Below are positions 56,032 through 64,000 of a DNA stretch of 64,000 nt, piece by piece. A model generated the notes under the pieces. That model saw nothing but the letters and a program-made list of their open reading frames with translations, was not told where the DNA came from and ran no database searches. The translations under genes and the position numbers were made by a program. Position 1 is the stretch's first letter; every line of letters begins with the position of its first letter. The DNA lies in NCBI GenBank assembly GCA_013178375.1, contig JABLXQ010000023.1, positions 1 to 64,000 of the forward strand. Direction: 5' to 3'. This DNA is from Gammaproteobacteria bacterium. Lineage in GTDB: Bacteria; Pseudomonadota; Gammaproteobacteria; Pseudomonadales; Ketobacteraceae.

Positions 56032-56904
56032 CTAATTTACGGCTTTTTTGAGTTTCTCTGAGACCTTCTGAAGCATGGATACAGAAGGGCGGGAGAACGC
56101 CGTTTTCATGATGCTGCGATAAAGTCCGTCGGTGAGAACTTTTCTTGCTAGCAATGTCGCATGGGCATCAACACCAACGATGTAGCGAAGTCTATTGCTG
56201 CTATCATTGGCTGCCTTCCAGATCGTTTCGGCAACATCGCAAGGTTTGGTGGCGAATAAGCCCGCTACGTCATCAATCAGATCCAGTACCGGACGTGATT
56301 TCTCGTCGTAGTCATTAACACCAGTACGATTCTCGCGGTCTGTAGAGCGACCCCAGAATTCGGTTTTTACCAGGCCTGGTTCAATGATCTTGACCTGTAT
56401 TCCATGGGAGGAAACTTCGTATTGCAGGGAATCGCAAAAGCCTTCCACCGCCCATTTACTGGCGTGGTAGACGCTGTAAAGGGGGAAAATGGAACGACCG
56501 GCAAAGCTGGCCACATTAATAAACAGACCAGAACGCTGTCTGCGGAAATGCGGAAGCATTTCCCGGGTAACGGACATCAGGCCCAATACATTGGTCTGAA
56601 ATTGCCGGTTAATCTGATCGGCGCTAAAGGTCTCAAACGGACCTATCAACCCATAGCCGGCATTATTGACAACTACGTCGATTTGTCCGAATTTTGCTAA
56701 TGCCTCAGCGATTGCTCTCCGGATCGTCGCTTCCTGTGTCACGTCCAGAGCAGGACAGATAACATTGGGTAGCTCGACCAATTCCTGCTCGTTAGTGGGC
56801 GTACGCATGGTTGCAATTACATTCCATCCCTCGCACTGAAAGCGCAAAGCCGTTTCACGGCCAATGCCACTCGAACATCCGGTAATCAAAACCGTTTTAT
56901 TCAT
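56032..56904 (-). CDS. Short-chain dehydrogenase/reductase
   Basis: A 290-residue SDR; start at ATG 56904 rather than the codon at 56916. Classical motifs: TGCSSGIG (NAD(P) binding, about residues 8-15), NNAGYG, the catalytic Ser in INVASFAG and YHASK (Tyr and Lys). It is most like retinol-dehydrogenase/SDR9-type oxidoreductases acting on lipophilic alcohols or ketones; this is inference. Last gene of the minus-strand cassette controlled by the TetR divergent promoter. Spacing to the preceding SDR gene is 99 bases. Confidence 0.9.
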   Translation of the reverse strand: MNKTVLITGCSSGIGRETALRFQCEGWNVIATMRTPTNEQELVELPNVICPALDVTQEATIRRAIAEALAKFGQIDVVVNNAGYGLIGPFETFSADQINRQFQTNVLGLMSVTREMLPHFRRQRSGLFINVASFAGRSIFPLYSVYHASKWAVEGFCDSLQYEVSSHGIQVKIIEPGLVKTEFWGRSTDRENRTGVNDYDEKSRPVLDLIDDVAGLFATKPCDVAETIWKAANDSSNRLRYIVGVDAHATLLARKVLTDGLYRSIMKTAFSRPSVSMLQKVSEKLKKAVN

Positions 56905-57003
56905 GACCTGATGCACCTGGGAGTATGTCGATGGTCCTGGTTGCCGGTGTCAGGGATCTCTAAAGCAATCCCTGGTACGCCGATATATTCGAGTTCGCCT
57001 TGG

Positions 57004-57822
57004 TCAGGACTGGGAAATTCGATTCTGATAGGCGCGAGACTGTGGCGTATCATGCAGAATGCGCTTTTGGGCCCCCGCCAGTTTCTTCAGCATCGTTCCG
57101 ATTTTTTCCGGCAGCAGTTCTTCAACGGCTCCAACAGTTGCCAGCCAGCGCGGAACGGTGATCTCAGGCTTGCCGTGACGACAGGACGCAATGATTTCAG
57201 CAGCAACCTCTTCTGGCGTGGACTTGGGGACACCGCGGATGTCGAGGCCAGCGGTCAGCTCGGTCTGTACAGCAGAGGGCATCACTGTTGTAATGGTCAC
57301 ATTGGAACCGTCTATTTCTGATCGGACAGAGCGAGAAAGGCTGGCAACGCCAAATTTGCTCGCTGTGTATACGGCCACACCCGGTAATGTCATTTTGGCC
57401 GACATGGAGGCAACATTGACGATATGTCCATAGCCCTGTGTCAGCATGTCTGGTAGTACCAGATGCATACCGTTGATCACACCACCCAGATTGATTGCAA
57501 TCTCACGATGTTGGCTTTCCAACGCTTGTTCGATAAAGCGGCCTGTGCGCTGAATGCCGGCATTGTTTACCAGCAGCGTTACGGGACCTAGCATTTTGGC
57601 CTTCGCCACAAATTCAGCAAAGGATGCCGGATTCGCGACATCCAGTTTGACAGCGATGGCACCTCTGCCGATTGCGTTTGCAACCTTCTGGGCTTCGAGC
57701 TCGTCAATATCACCGAGTACAACGCGAGCACCGCGCTTCGCCAAGCCTTCAGCCGTTGCCTTGCCAATTCCCCGAGCAGCACCGGTCACGCAGACGACAG
57801 CTCCTTCAAGCTTGATGGCCAT
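57004..57822 (-). CDS. Short-chain dehydrogenase/reductase
   Basis: A 272-residue classical SDR with TGAARGIG (about 13-20), NNAGIQ, VNVASMSAK (Ser) and YTASK. A C-terminal region rich in Lys/Arg follows. Such enzymes oxidise or reduce steroid, terpene or fatty-alcohol-like substrates; nothing in the sequence fixes the substrate. It starts 3 bases after the stop of the 221-residue gene, implying one transcript. Possible partner of the second SDR. Confidence 0.9.
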   Translation of the reverse strand: MAIKLEGAVVCVTGAARGIGKATAEGLAKRGARVVLGDIDELEAQKVANAIGRGAIAVKLDVANPASFAEFVAKAKMLGPVTLLVNNAGIQRTGRFIEQALESQHREIAINLGGVINGMHLVLPDMLTQGYGHIVNVASMSAKMTLPGVAVYTASKFGVASLSRSVRSEIDGSNVTITTVMPSAVQTELTAGLDIRGVPKSTPEEVAAEIIASCRHGKPEITVPRWLATVGAVEELLPEKIGTMLKKLAGAQKRILHDTPQSRAYQNRISQS

Positions 57823-57825
57823 GGT

Positions 57826-58491
57826 TTAGCCTCCCACCGGGTAACGCAAACCAAAGTAGCCGGAAACATTCCAACCATAATCGCTTCTAATCAATACGCG
57901 GCCGAGAAATACATCAGGCACAATCTCGACAATCTCATCGCGGGTCTTGGGCAGCACGAGAGGATTGTTGAATTCGGGTACGTTGTAGTTAAGGGCTCGG
58001 ACAGGAATGTTGGGTGCTACGGGTGAGTTGTCGATGCCGTGATAGAAATCAAACCCAATGAGTTCGCCATTGATTTTTCGCAATTTGTAATGGGGCATGA
58101 CAAGCAACGCCGCGATTCTGGCACCCTGTGTCAGGCGGTTATATCCCGTGCCATTTTGGGCATCAAACGTCTTCCCGGCCCAGCCGATACCACCCAGCCG
58201 TTGACCCAGTTTGACCAGCATATCTATGGCTCTGAGCCATGCAGCGCCATAGAGATTCATGTTTATCCCCTCGCAGTCGCCGTGGGGTGATTCCGGGGCG
58301 GTGCCGAGCGCGAACACTCCGCCCAGGCGATATTGTTGGTCGGTCTTCTGTAATTCCTTGAACAGATCCCACGCCAGCGCTTTAGCCCTTTCGGGTTGCT
58401 TGACCGACAGCTTTCTTAATTCTTCGATGTAGGCCTGATCCGATTTAGGGGGCGTGGCAGCAGATGTGCTGAGCGCAGCGGTTGCATTCAT
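57826..58491 (-). CDS. Hypothetical protein of the TetR-controlled cassette
   Basis: A 221-residue protein without a recognised family. There is no signal peptide. The N-terminal 70 residues are helical and charged; the remainder is beta-rich with conserved-looking stretches (GDCEGINMNLYGAAW, IGWAGKTFDAQNGTGYN, ELIGFDFYHGIDNSPVAPN, GRVLIRSDYGWNVSGYFGLRYP). First gene of the operon, directly behind the operator. With two SDRs following, a role in lipid or steroid-like conversion, perhaps binding the substrate, is a guess. Confidence 0.8.
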   Translation of the reverse strand: MNATAALSTSAATPPKSDQAYIEELRKLSVKQPERAKALAWDLFKELQKTDQQYRLGGVFALGTAPESPHGDCEGINMNLYGAAWLRAIDMLVKLGQRLGGIGWAGKTFDAQNGTGYNRLTQGARIAALLVMPHYKLRKINGELIGFDFYHGIDNSPVAPNIPVRALNYNVPEFNNPLVLPKTRDEIVEIVPDVFLGRVLIRSDYGWNVSGYFGLRYPVGG

Positions 58492-58537
58492 GGCGGGTCT
58501 CCGTCGCTGGTGTGAACATAAAAGTGTTTAGGCATAG

Positions 58538-58566
58538 TTGGTACAGTTCTGTACCAATGATAGGAT
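58538..58566 (+). promoter_or_regulatory. TetR operator and overlapping promoter
   Basis: A perfect inverted repeat at 58538-58557: half-sites TTGGTACAG and CTGTACCAA with a 2-base spacer. Its left end doubles as a -35 (TTGGTA, 58538-58543) followed after 17 bases by TAGGAT (58561-58566), a promoter reading toward tetR. It lies 46 bases before the start of the minus-strand cassette. Binding there would repress both directions, the usual arrangement for divergent TetR pairs. Confidence 0.85.
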
Positions 58567-58651
58567 AAGTTCAGACAGGCCGTCAATACCGGCTTGTCAC
58601 AGGCAACCGATCTCTCTATAAGAGGGGGCAACAACAAGGCAGGCAGCATTC

Positions 58652-59344
58652 ATGTCACAACCAACACGTCCGTTCCTTGGCGAGTCCGCTGAATCACGAA
58701 TCAGCGGCCGTCGTCAAACCCTTCTCGATACAGCTTTCAAAATGGCTGCGGAATCCGGATGGAAAGGCTTGTCCATTCACCAGCTTTGTCAGGAAGCTGG
58801 GCTTAACAAGCGCTATTTCTATGAGAGCTTTGCTGATCTCGATGAGCTGGGTGCGGCGTTGATTGATGAATTGGCCGAGCAGCTGATTGCAACGGGGCAG
58901 GCAGCTGTTCAGTCAGGATTGCAGCAAGGTTTTGATACGATGGCGTTGGCCCGTCATGCGCTTAAGCACAGCATTGGATGGTTGGTAGATGATCCGCGCC
59001 GGGCGCGTATGCTGTTCAGTATGGCGGGTGACAATCCTCGCGCATTACAGCATCGCCAGGATGTCATCAGGAAATTTGCGCAGACACTTTCCGCGTTCAG
59101 TATCGAATATCATCAGGCGGATGAGCCCAATGTGATCGCCAAGGTGGGTTCTGCCTTGCTCATCGGTGGAACCATCGAAATTATCGTGAGTTGGCTGGAT
59201 GGGCACCTGGACGTATCGTTGGATGACCTAGTGGAAGATGTCGCGAATTTCTGGGTGGCGGTTGGCAATAGCGCCATTGACCTGACCAAAAGACGGCTTG
59301 AAAAGAAGGCAAAAGAAAAAGGACAGAAAAAGAAAAAGGGCTGA
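58652..59344 (+). CDS. TetR-family transcriptional regulator
   Basis: A 230-residue regulator. The N-terminal helix-turn-helix spans about residues 15-60 (RRQTLLDTAFKMAAESGWKGLSIHQLCQEAGLNKRYFYESFADLDEL). It is followed by a helical ligand-binding domain and an unusual Lys-rich tail (KKAKEKGQKKKKG). It is divergent from the SDR cassette and almost certainly binds the palindrome at 58538-58557. The ligand is probably a substrate or product of the cassette (inference). Downstream there is no co-oriented gene. Confidence 0.93.
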   Translation: MSQPTRPFLGESAESRISGRRQTLLDTAFKMAAESGWKGLSIHQLCQEAGLNKRYFYESFADLDELGAALIDELAEQLIATGQAAVQSGLQQGFDTMALARHALKHSIGWLVDDPRRARMLFSMAGDNPRALQHRQDVIRKFAQTLSAFSIEYHQADEPNVIAKVGSALLIGGTIEIIVSWLDGHLDVSLDDLVEDVANFWVAVGNSAIDLTKRRLEKKAKEKGQKKKKG

Positions 59345-59779
59345 CTTGGGGTAAAAGTCTAATCTGGTTTAACCTTTTGATATTTACATCATGCTATCCA
59401 ACATCGTGTGCAGATGTTGATGAATGTCTGCTTTTCGCGATCGGATGAGGCAGAGAAGTCTAACAGTCAAGGTCTCCTACTCGCCCTTGCCGGCAGATGT
59501 AAGAATGTCCGCTCCTGACCGATAGTTGAGGCGAACGGTTTGTGAAAATGGCAGGTTTTCAGCCCCAAGCGGTATTGTTTTCACCGCAAAAATTTTCGCC
59601 CCGATACATTGCAACAAGGTGGGCCTCTCAGTTTCAAGCATAATTTCCCAAATCGAATACTTCAGGCATAAAGTGCTACTCCCTGCCAGCCCACGACCCA
59701 AACGAAACATGCCGCCCGTTTGAAGCGGGCGGCATGAAGTCTTGCTGAGTTTCTGAAAGCGGCCGTTACGACCGGGTCA
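59345..59779. other. Intergenic region, 435 bases
   Basis: Convergent gap between tetR and the large lipoprotein gene. It contains the hairpin at 59708-59736 near its right end. Nothing else supported; short open frames here show no family traits. Confidence 0.5.
59708..59736 (-). terminator. Terminator of the large lipoprotein gene
   Basis: An 11-base perfect stem (CATGCCGCCCG and CGGGCGGCATG) with a 7-base loop. On the minus strand it is followed by TTTCGTTT. It lies 43 bases past the lipoprotein stop and could also end tetR transcripts from the other side. Confidence 0.85.
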
Positions 59780-61996
59780 TCACTGCGTGGTCAGTTCGGT
59801 ATCCAGCACCACGTCACCAATACCACCCACTCCACCAATGCAGCAGATACCGCCGCCACCACCCACGCCGCCAGTACCTTGCGTCACCCGCGCATACACC
59901 TTGAAGAACCGGTTACCGATGTTTTCGGCTTCCAGCAGGATCAGCGTGTAGCCCGCCACAGTGGGCAGACGGATTTCCTGAATCGCATCCGCCAGTCGCG
60001 GCATCACTTTGGGAATCGCGAAATCCACCAGTGCCTGAATGAATTTTTCATCCAGTACAATCGAGGACTGCTCTTTCACCACCGAATCGATATCGATGCG
60101 GGGATCGGTGTCCAGCAGCACGCGGATGCGATTGCCGCTCAGGCCCAGGCCAATATCCGCCCGCACATTGGCGACGATCTGGATCAGCGGGTGGAACGTG
60201 TCCTCGATATCGGTGCGGCGTACCTGTGCAGTGATTTGCACATCTTTTGCCTGCACGCTGGCCAGTGCGGGTGTGGTGCGCGGCAGCGGCAGATCCAGGT
60301 AAGGTGAATACAGCGGCACTACATCCAGTTTCATCTCGTAATTTTTCAGTACGGTACCCAGTTTCGGAATCGAACTGCCGGCCACGGTGGTGGACAATTT
60401 GTCGATGCCGGTGAGGTGGGCGCTGTGGATGGTCTTGTTGAGAATATCCCAGTCCAGGCTCAGGCCCACATCGAACGGCTGGCCATTGGGTGTGGTGGCA
60501 GTGAAGCCCGGCAGCACGGCGCTGCGATCATGAATGTGATAGCCGGGTTCGCGGATCACGCTGGGGTCGCGCTGGTTGACCGGTGGTAGTGCATCGGCCT
60601 CGGTCACCGCCACTTCCAGACCGGTGCTGTCGCCAGTGACGGACGCCGTCATCAGGTAGAAATTCAGCGTCTTGTTGCGCAGCGTGATATCGAAATCCGT
60701 GGGAATCAGTTTGAGCTGGTCATTTATTTTGTCAGCGACTTTTTCACCCACCTTCTCCCCGATCAGTTCGGCGATGGAGCTGTCGATGGCTTCGAAAATC
60801 AATTGTTCCAGTGTGCCCAGTCCCGGCACATCGATGGGGAAACCAAAATCGATGGCGTCGAAATCGCCGCCGATGATATTCAGGTTCGGCTCGATGTGAT
60901 CCACCACCAGCGTCGGGTTGGCGTTGGGATTGCCGTCCACGCGGAATTTCACCAGTACGTTGCCGGTCACGTCCGCGTTGTGCAGGCCGGTAGGCACGCC
61001 TACGCCGATGGTGCCCAGGTACACGTCGGCCAGCACGCGGCTCCAGATGCTCACATCCAGGTTCTGCGCATTGACGTTGGCGCGCACCTGATAGCCGCCT
61101 TCGCTGGTGGGCAGGATGGCGAGATCCAGATCGTCCAATTCGAAATTGGTGACATCCAGCTTGAAGGAAAAGATTGACCAGCCCTTGTCCACCACCGGAT
61201 TGCGCGCCTTGATCAGCTGTTCCAGGTCCAGCGCATTCACGGCGGTTTCGGCGGCCGGTGTAATCACGTTGGCAAACGCGTTCGAGGTGACCTTGGCTTT
61301 GGCCAGTTGCGGAACGTTGACGATGGAGCCAAAGGCGTCGTTGCTGCGGATGCGATGAATATCCTCGGCCCGGAATACCAGCGGCAGGAATTCACCCACC
61401 ACGCCATTGGGATCGGCTTCCAGCTGGTAGGTTACCGAGAATTCGTTGTTTTCATTCAGGGTGATCGGCGCCACGCTGCGGTAACTGGCGTCGCCGGTCT
61501 TAACCCACAGCATCGGCGGCAGGACGCCAGGCAGGTTGCTGGTGTTGATAGGCGAAAGATCGGTGACATAACCGGAAAAGGTCACGGTGACACCGGGCAG
61601 CATCAGCCAGGGGTCGATATTGGTGATGTGAAATTCCGGCCCGGTGCGATCCACATAAAACACCAGGGTGCGGGTGACCTGCGGCGTGCTGACTTCCAGC
61701 CGGTTCTTTTCATCCAGAATGGTGGAGGCTGCCAGTTGCGCGGTGGCGGTGCCGGCGGTGTTGTCCACGGCGAACTGGTAGGTGACGTCGGTGCCGTTCA
61801 GTTTGAAGGTGGCGTCGGCGGGCAGGGTTTTGACAAAACGGATATCAAAATCAATGAGATCCGCGCTGCCATACACCGCGTCTTTGGCGGGTGTCTGGAA
61901 CTTGATGTCGGCGCCGCCGCAGGCGGTGAGCAGTAAGGTAAGACACAGGGCGGCGAGTGTGCGCAGGCCCTGCATCCCGTAGCTGGATGTCTTCAT
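59780..61996 (-). CDS. Large lipoprotein of unknown function
   Basis: A 738-residue lipoprotein with signal and lipobox LLTAC (Cys near 26). The first part has Ig-like strands (VYGSADLIDFDIRFVKTLP, RTLVFYVDRTGPEFHITNI). The central part resembles lipid-binding or tubular modules with repeats of long beta-strands and a helix IFEAIDSSIAELIGEKVGEKVADKI (about 400-425). The C-terminus is a Gly-rich tail with adjacent Cys pairs (GGVGGGGGICCIGGVGG). No family named. Such exported proteins are common in lipid-using gammaproteobacteria; role unknown. Confidence 0.72.
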   Translation of the reverse strand: MKTSSYGMQGLRTLAALCLTLLLTACGGADIKFQTPAKDAVYGSADLIDFDIRFVKTLPADATFKLNGTDVTYQFAVDNTAGTATAQLAASTILDEKNRLEVSTPQVTRTLVFYVDRTGPEFHITNIDPWLMLPGVTVTFSGYVTDLSPINTSNLPGVLPPMLWVKTGDASYRSVAPITLNENNEFSVTYQLEADPNGVVGEFLPLVFRAEDIHRIRSNDAFGSIVNVPQLAKAKVTSNAFANVITPAAETAVNALDLEQLIKARNPVVDKGWSIFSFKLDVTNFELDDLDLAILPTSEGGYQVRANVNAQNLDVSIWSRVLADVYLGTIGVGVPTGLHNADVTGNVLVKFRVDGNPNANPTLVVDHIEPNLNIIGGDFDAIDFGFPIDVPGLGTLEQLIFEAIDSSIAELIGEKVGEKVADKINDQLKLIPTDFDITLRNKTLNFYLMTASVTGDSTGLEVAVTEADALPPVNQRDPSVIREPGYHIHDRSAVLPGFTATTPNGQPFDVGLSLDWDILNKTIHSAHLTGIDKLSTTVAGSSIPKLGTVLKNYEMKLDVVPLYSPYLDLPLPRTTPALASVQAKDVQITAQVRRTDIEDTFHPLIQIVANVRADIGLGLSGNRIRVLLDTDPRIDIDSVVKEQSSIVLDEKFIQALVDFAIPKVMPRLADAIQEIRLPTVAGYTLILLEAENIGNRFFKVYARVTQGTGGVGGGGGICCIGGVGGIGDVVLDTELTTQ

Positions 61997-62256
61997 GGTT
62001 GATCCCCTTTGATGTGGTTTGCTTGGCCCGCTCGGTTACAGCCCCAAAACGAACGGATTGGTGCAGACTAGGGGAAGTGGTACGCAAAGAATTGACCGTG
62101 TCCCCGCTGTGCGCTGTTGTACGGAGTCAAGTGGCTGGGGGGAAGGTAAAATTGCCGGTTTTCGCTGGGGTACAGTTACACGCTGGCTGAAACTTGCGGG
62201 CATCCCTTCCATGGCACAGACTTGATGGACGGAATTTCCGACCGCAGGAGCGCGAC

Positions 62257-62601
62257 ATGAGCCAGCCAACCCCCATCAATTGGGCCGCTATCGAGGCCGA
62301 TCCCCGTTTCCAGCATCTGCACCGGCGCAAGAACCGCTTCCTCTGGAGCCTGATGGCTTTCTCGCTCTTTTACTACTTCCTGTTGCCGCTGGGTTCAGCC
62401 TACACGCCGGAACTGTTCCGGCAGCAGGTGTGGGGGCCGCTGAATGTGGGGTTGCTGTTTGCGCTGTCGGAATTCATCGTGGCCTGGGGTGTGGCGGTGC
62501 TGTATTCGCGCCGCGCCAATCGTGAATTCGATGTGCTTGCCGCCGAGATTGTGGCGACCTATTCCCCTGCCAAACCCAGTGCAGGAGCCCGCCATGAATA
62601 A
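62257..62601 (+). CDS. yjcH: DUF485 membrane protein
   Basis: A 114-residue DUF485 protein; start at ATG 62257 with CAGGAG eight bases upstream, the frame extending to 62194 being non-coding. The conserved DxxFQxLxxxRxxF-type start (DPRFQHLHRRKNRF) is followed by two hydrophobic segments. DUF485 proteins are the small partner of the ActP acetate symporter and are co-expressed with it. The stop overlaps the actP start by 8 bases (ATGAATAA), giving translational coupling. Confidence 0.93.
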   Translation: MSQPTPINWAAIEADPRFQHLHRRKNRFLWSLMAFSLFYYFLLPLGSAYTPELFRQQVWGPLNVGLLFALSEFIVAWGVAVLYSRRANREFDVLAAEIVATYSPAKPSAGARHE

Positions 62602-64000
62602 ATCTCTGGTGCTGTTCCTGATGCTGCTGCCCGGCATGACGCTGGCGGCGGACAACGTGGGTGCCGTCGCACCACAATACCGATTTCTGACGTTTCTGGT
62701 GTTCGGCGCGATCATCGCCCTCACCATGTTTGTTACCTATCGCGCCGCCAGGCGCGTGCATTCGGCGTCGGATTTCTACACCGCCGGTGGCGGCATTTCC
62801 GGTTTGCAGAATGGCTGGGCGATTGCCGGGGATTATCTGTCGGCGGCGTCGTTTCTCGGCATCGCCGGCCTGATTTCGTTGTATGGCTACGACGGCTTCA
62901 TGTATTCGGTGGGATTTCTGGTGGCCTATATCACGGTGCTGCTGGTGATTGCCGAGCCGTGCCGCAACATCGGCAAATACACGCTGGCGGATATTCTCGC
63001 CTATCGCAACGATCCCAAGAAAACCCGCGTCGCCGGTGCGTTGTCGGTGATTACGGTGTCGACGATTTATCTCACCGCGCAGATGGTGGGCGGCGGCGTG
63101 CTGGTGAAAACGCTGATCGGCATCGAGTATGAAATTTCAGTGGTGGTGGTGGGCATTCTGATGCTGGCCTATGTGCTGTTCGGCGGCATGGTGGCCACCA
63201 CCTGGGTGCAGATCATCAAGGCGGTGTTGCTGGTGCTGGCGTCGTTGCTGCTGGTGGTGCTGGTGTGGGCGCCGTACGGATTCTCGCTGCCGGGTTTTCT
63301 CGGGGCGGCTGTATCCGATCCCAAAGTGCAGGCGCAGGTGGCGCGGCTGATTGGCGATCCGGCCAGCACCATGACAGCGGAACAGCTGGGTCAGCGCTTC
63401 CTGGAACCGGGCCTGTACCTGAAAGATCCGCTGGACCAGATTTCCCTCGGCCTGGCGCTGGTGCTGGGCACCGCCGGCCTGCCGCATATTCTGATGCGTT
63501 TCTTCACCGTGCCCACGGCGCAGGAGGCGCGCAAGTCAGTGATCTGGGCCATGGCCATCATCGGCGGTTTCTATGTGCTGACGATTTTTCTCGGTCTGGG
63601 TTCTGCGATCAATGTGGGTGCGCCCGCCATTTCCGCCATCGATAAGGGTGGCAACATGGCGGCACCGTTGCTGGCGCAATACCTGGGCGGCGGGGCGGAT
63701 TCCGTTCTGGGCAACCTGTTCCTCGCCTTTGTGGCAGCGGTGGCCTTTGCCACTATTGTCGCGGTAGTGGCAGGTCTGGTGCTGGCCGCCGCCAGTGCCA
63801 TCGCCCACGATATTTACGTCGGTGTGATTCGTGACATGCATGTCACGCCTCAGGAACAGGTGCGGGCGGCGCGTATTTCCACCGTGGTGGTGGGCATCCT
63901 CGCCATTACCATCGGCATTGCGGCCAAGGGGCAGAATGTGGCGCATCTGGTGGGCCTCGCATTTGCGGTGGCGGCCAGCGCAAATCTGCCCTGTATCGTG
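62594..64000 (+). CDS. actP: Acetate/cation symporter (3' end outside window)
   Basis: Sodium:solute symporter family permease for acetate and other short-chain carboxylates, inner membrane. The frame is open from ATG 62594 to the window end (469 codons; full ActP is about 550). Signal-like N-terminus (LLPGMTLA), then SSS motifs ASDFYTAGGGISGLQNGWAIAGDYLSAASFLG and the GLPHILMRFFTVP and ATIVAVVAGLVLAAASAIAHD segments. Directly coupled to yjcH, as in E. coli yjcH-actP. No acs gene is visible in the window. Confidence 0.94.
   Translation, partial: MNKSLVLFLMLLPGMTLAADNVGAVAPQYRFLTFLVFGAIIALTMFVTYRAARRVHSASDFYTAGGGISGLQNGWAIAGDYLSAASFLGIAGLISLYGYDGFMYSVGFLVAYITVLLVIAEPCRNIGKYTLADILAYRNDPKKTRVAGALSVITVSTIYLTAQMVGGGVLVKTLIGIEYEISVVVVGILMLAYVLFGGMVATTWVQIIKAVLLVLASLLLVVLVWAPYGFSLPGFLGAAVSDPKVQAQVARLIGDPASTMTAEQLGQRFLEPGLYLKDPLDQISLGLALVLGTAGLPHILMRFFTVPTAQEARKSVIWAMAIIGGFYVLTIFLGLGSAINVGAPAISAIDKGGNMAAPLLAQYLGGGADSVLGNLFLAFVAAVAFATIVAVVAGLVLAAASAIAHDIYVGVIRDMHVTPQEQVRAARISTVVVGILAITIGIAAKGQNVAHLVGLAFAVAASANLPCIV

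Noticed and set aside
55865-56061. Short plus-strand frame between the LVIVD gene and the SDR operon
   Set aside because: No ribosome binding site, no family traits, and it overlaps the convergent SDR gene.
62183-62196. Sigma-54-like TGGC...TTGC upstream of yjcH-actP
   Set aside because: Spacing between GG and GC is 9 instead of 10 bases and the TGGCAC element is imperfect.

Overview
The window looks like a chromosomal segment of a GC-rich, Gram-negative gammaproteobacterium. The envelope-biogenesis run proA-nadD-rsfS-rlmH-mrdA-rodA-mltB-rlpA-dac-dat-DUF493-lipB-lipA is in the order typical of Pseudomonadales/Oceanospirillales-type genomes. Together with many outer-membrane and lipoprotein genes, a lipase-chaperone-like gene and an arc operon, it suggests a marine, Alcanivorax/Marinobacter/Ketobacter-like relative. 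The genus assignment is inference. No rRNA, tRNA or CRISPR array was seen.

Layout. 1-3450: the end of a metal-dependent hydrolase gene and several small or membrane proteins of unknown role. 3742-9981: an arginine deiminase locus (NhaC-type transporter, ArcD, ArcA, ArcB, ArcC) that turns arginine into ornithine, ammonia, CO2 and ATP. 9978-11134: a proline-rich lipoprotein and an exported VOC protein. 11416-16041: one very large SIR2-domain protein that looks like a stand-alone NAD-depleting immune protein. 16173-20993: an iron alcohol dehydrogenase, an orphan lipase-chaperone-like protein, a membrane diguanylate cyclase and an HD-GYP-like protein with a broken HD motif. 21358-34732: a DedA-PAP2 fusion, then the lipoate, peptidoglycan-elongation and housekeeping run, all on the minus strand. 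34840-36306: a two-receiver HD-GYP response regulator.

36443-39748 is a compact minus-strand envelope operon: SH3/beta-barrel protein, second beta-barrel, TlpA-like thioredoxin, DUF4266 lipoprotein and DUF3570 beta-barrel. 39849-48412 is a divergent locus. A HzsA-like beta-propeller/c-type cytochrome lipoprotein is on the minus strand. On the plus strand are a c-type cytochrome, a dihaem LamG lipoprotein and a Tat-exported DUF1501-like protein, ending in a strong terminator. Together these four proteins carry five CxxCH haem sites.

48786-55577 has an accessory flavour: a large lipoprotein alpha/beta hydrolase, a YpfJ-type zinc protease, a decayed IS91-family transposase and an LVIVD beta-propeller lipoprotein. 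56032-59344 is a small catabolic-looking cassette of two SDR dehydrogenases and an unknown protein, divergent from a TetR regulator with a perfect inverted-repeat operator between them. The window ends with a large lipoprotein of unknown function and a yjcH-actP acetate uptake pair cut by the window edge.

The best candidates for something undescribed are the single-gene SIR2 protein, whose central region resembles a STAND module without a recognisable Walker A, and the four-gene multihaem/LamG/Tat export locus.
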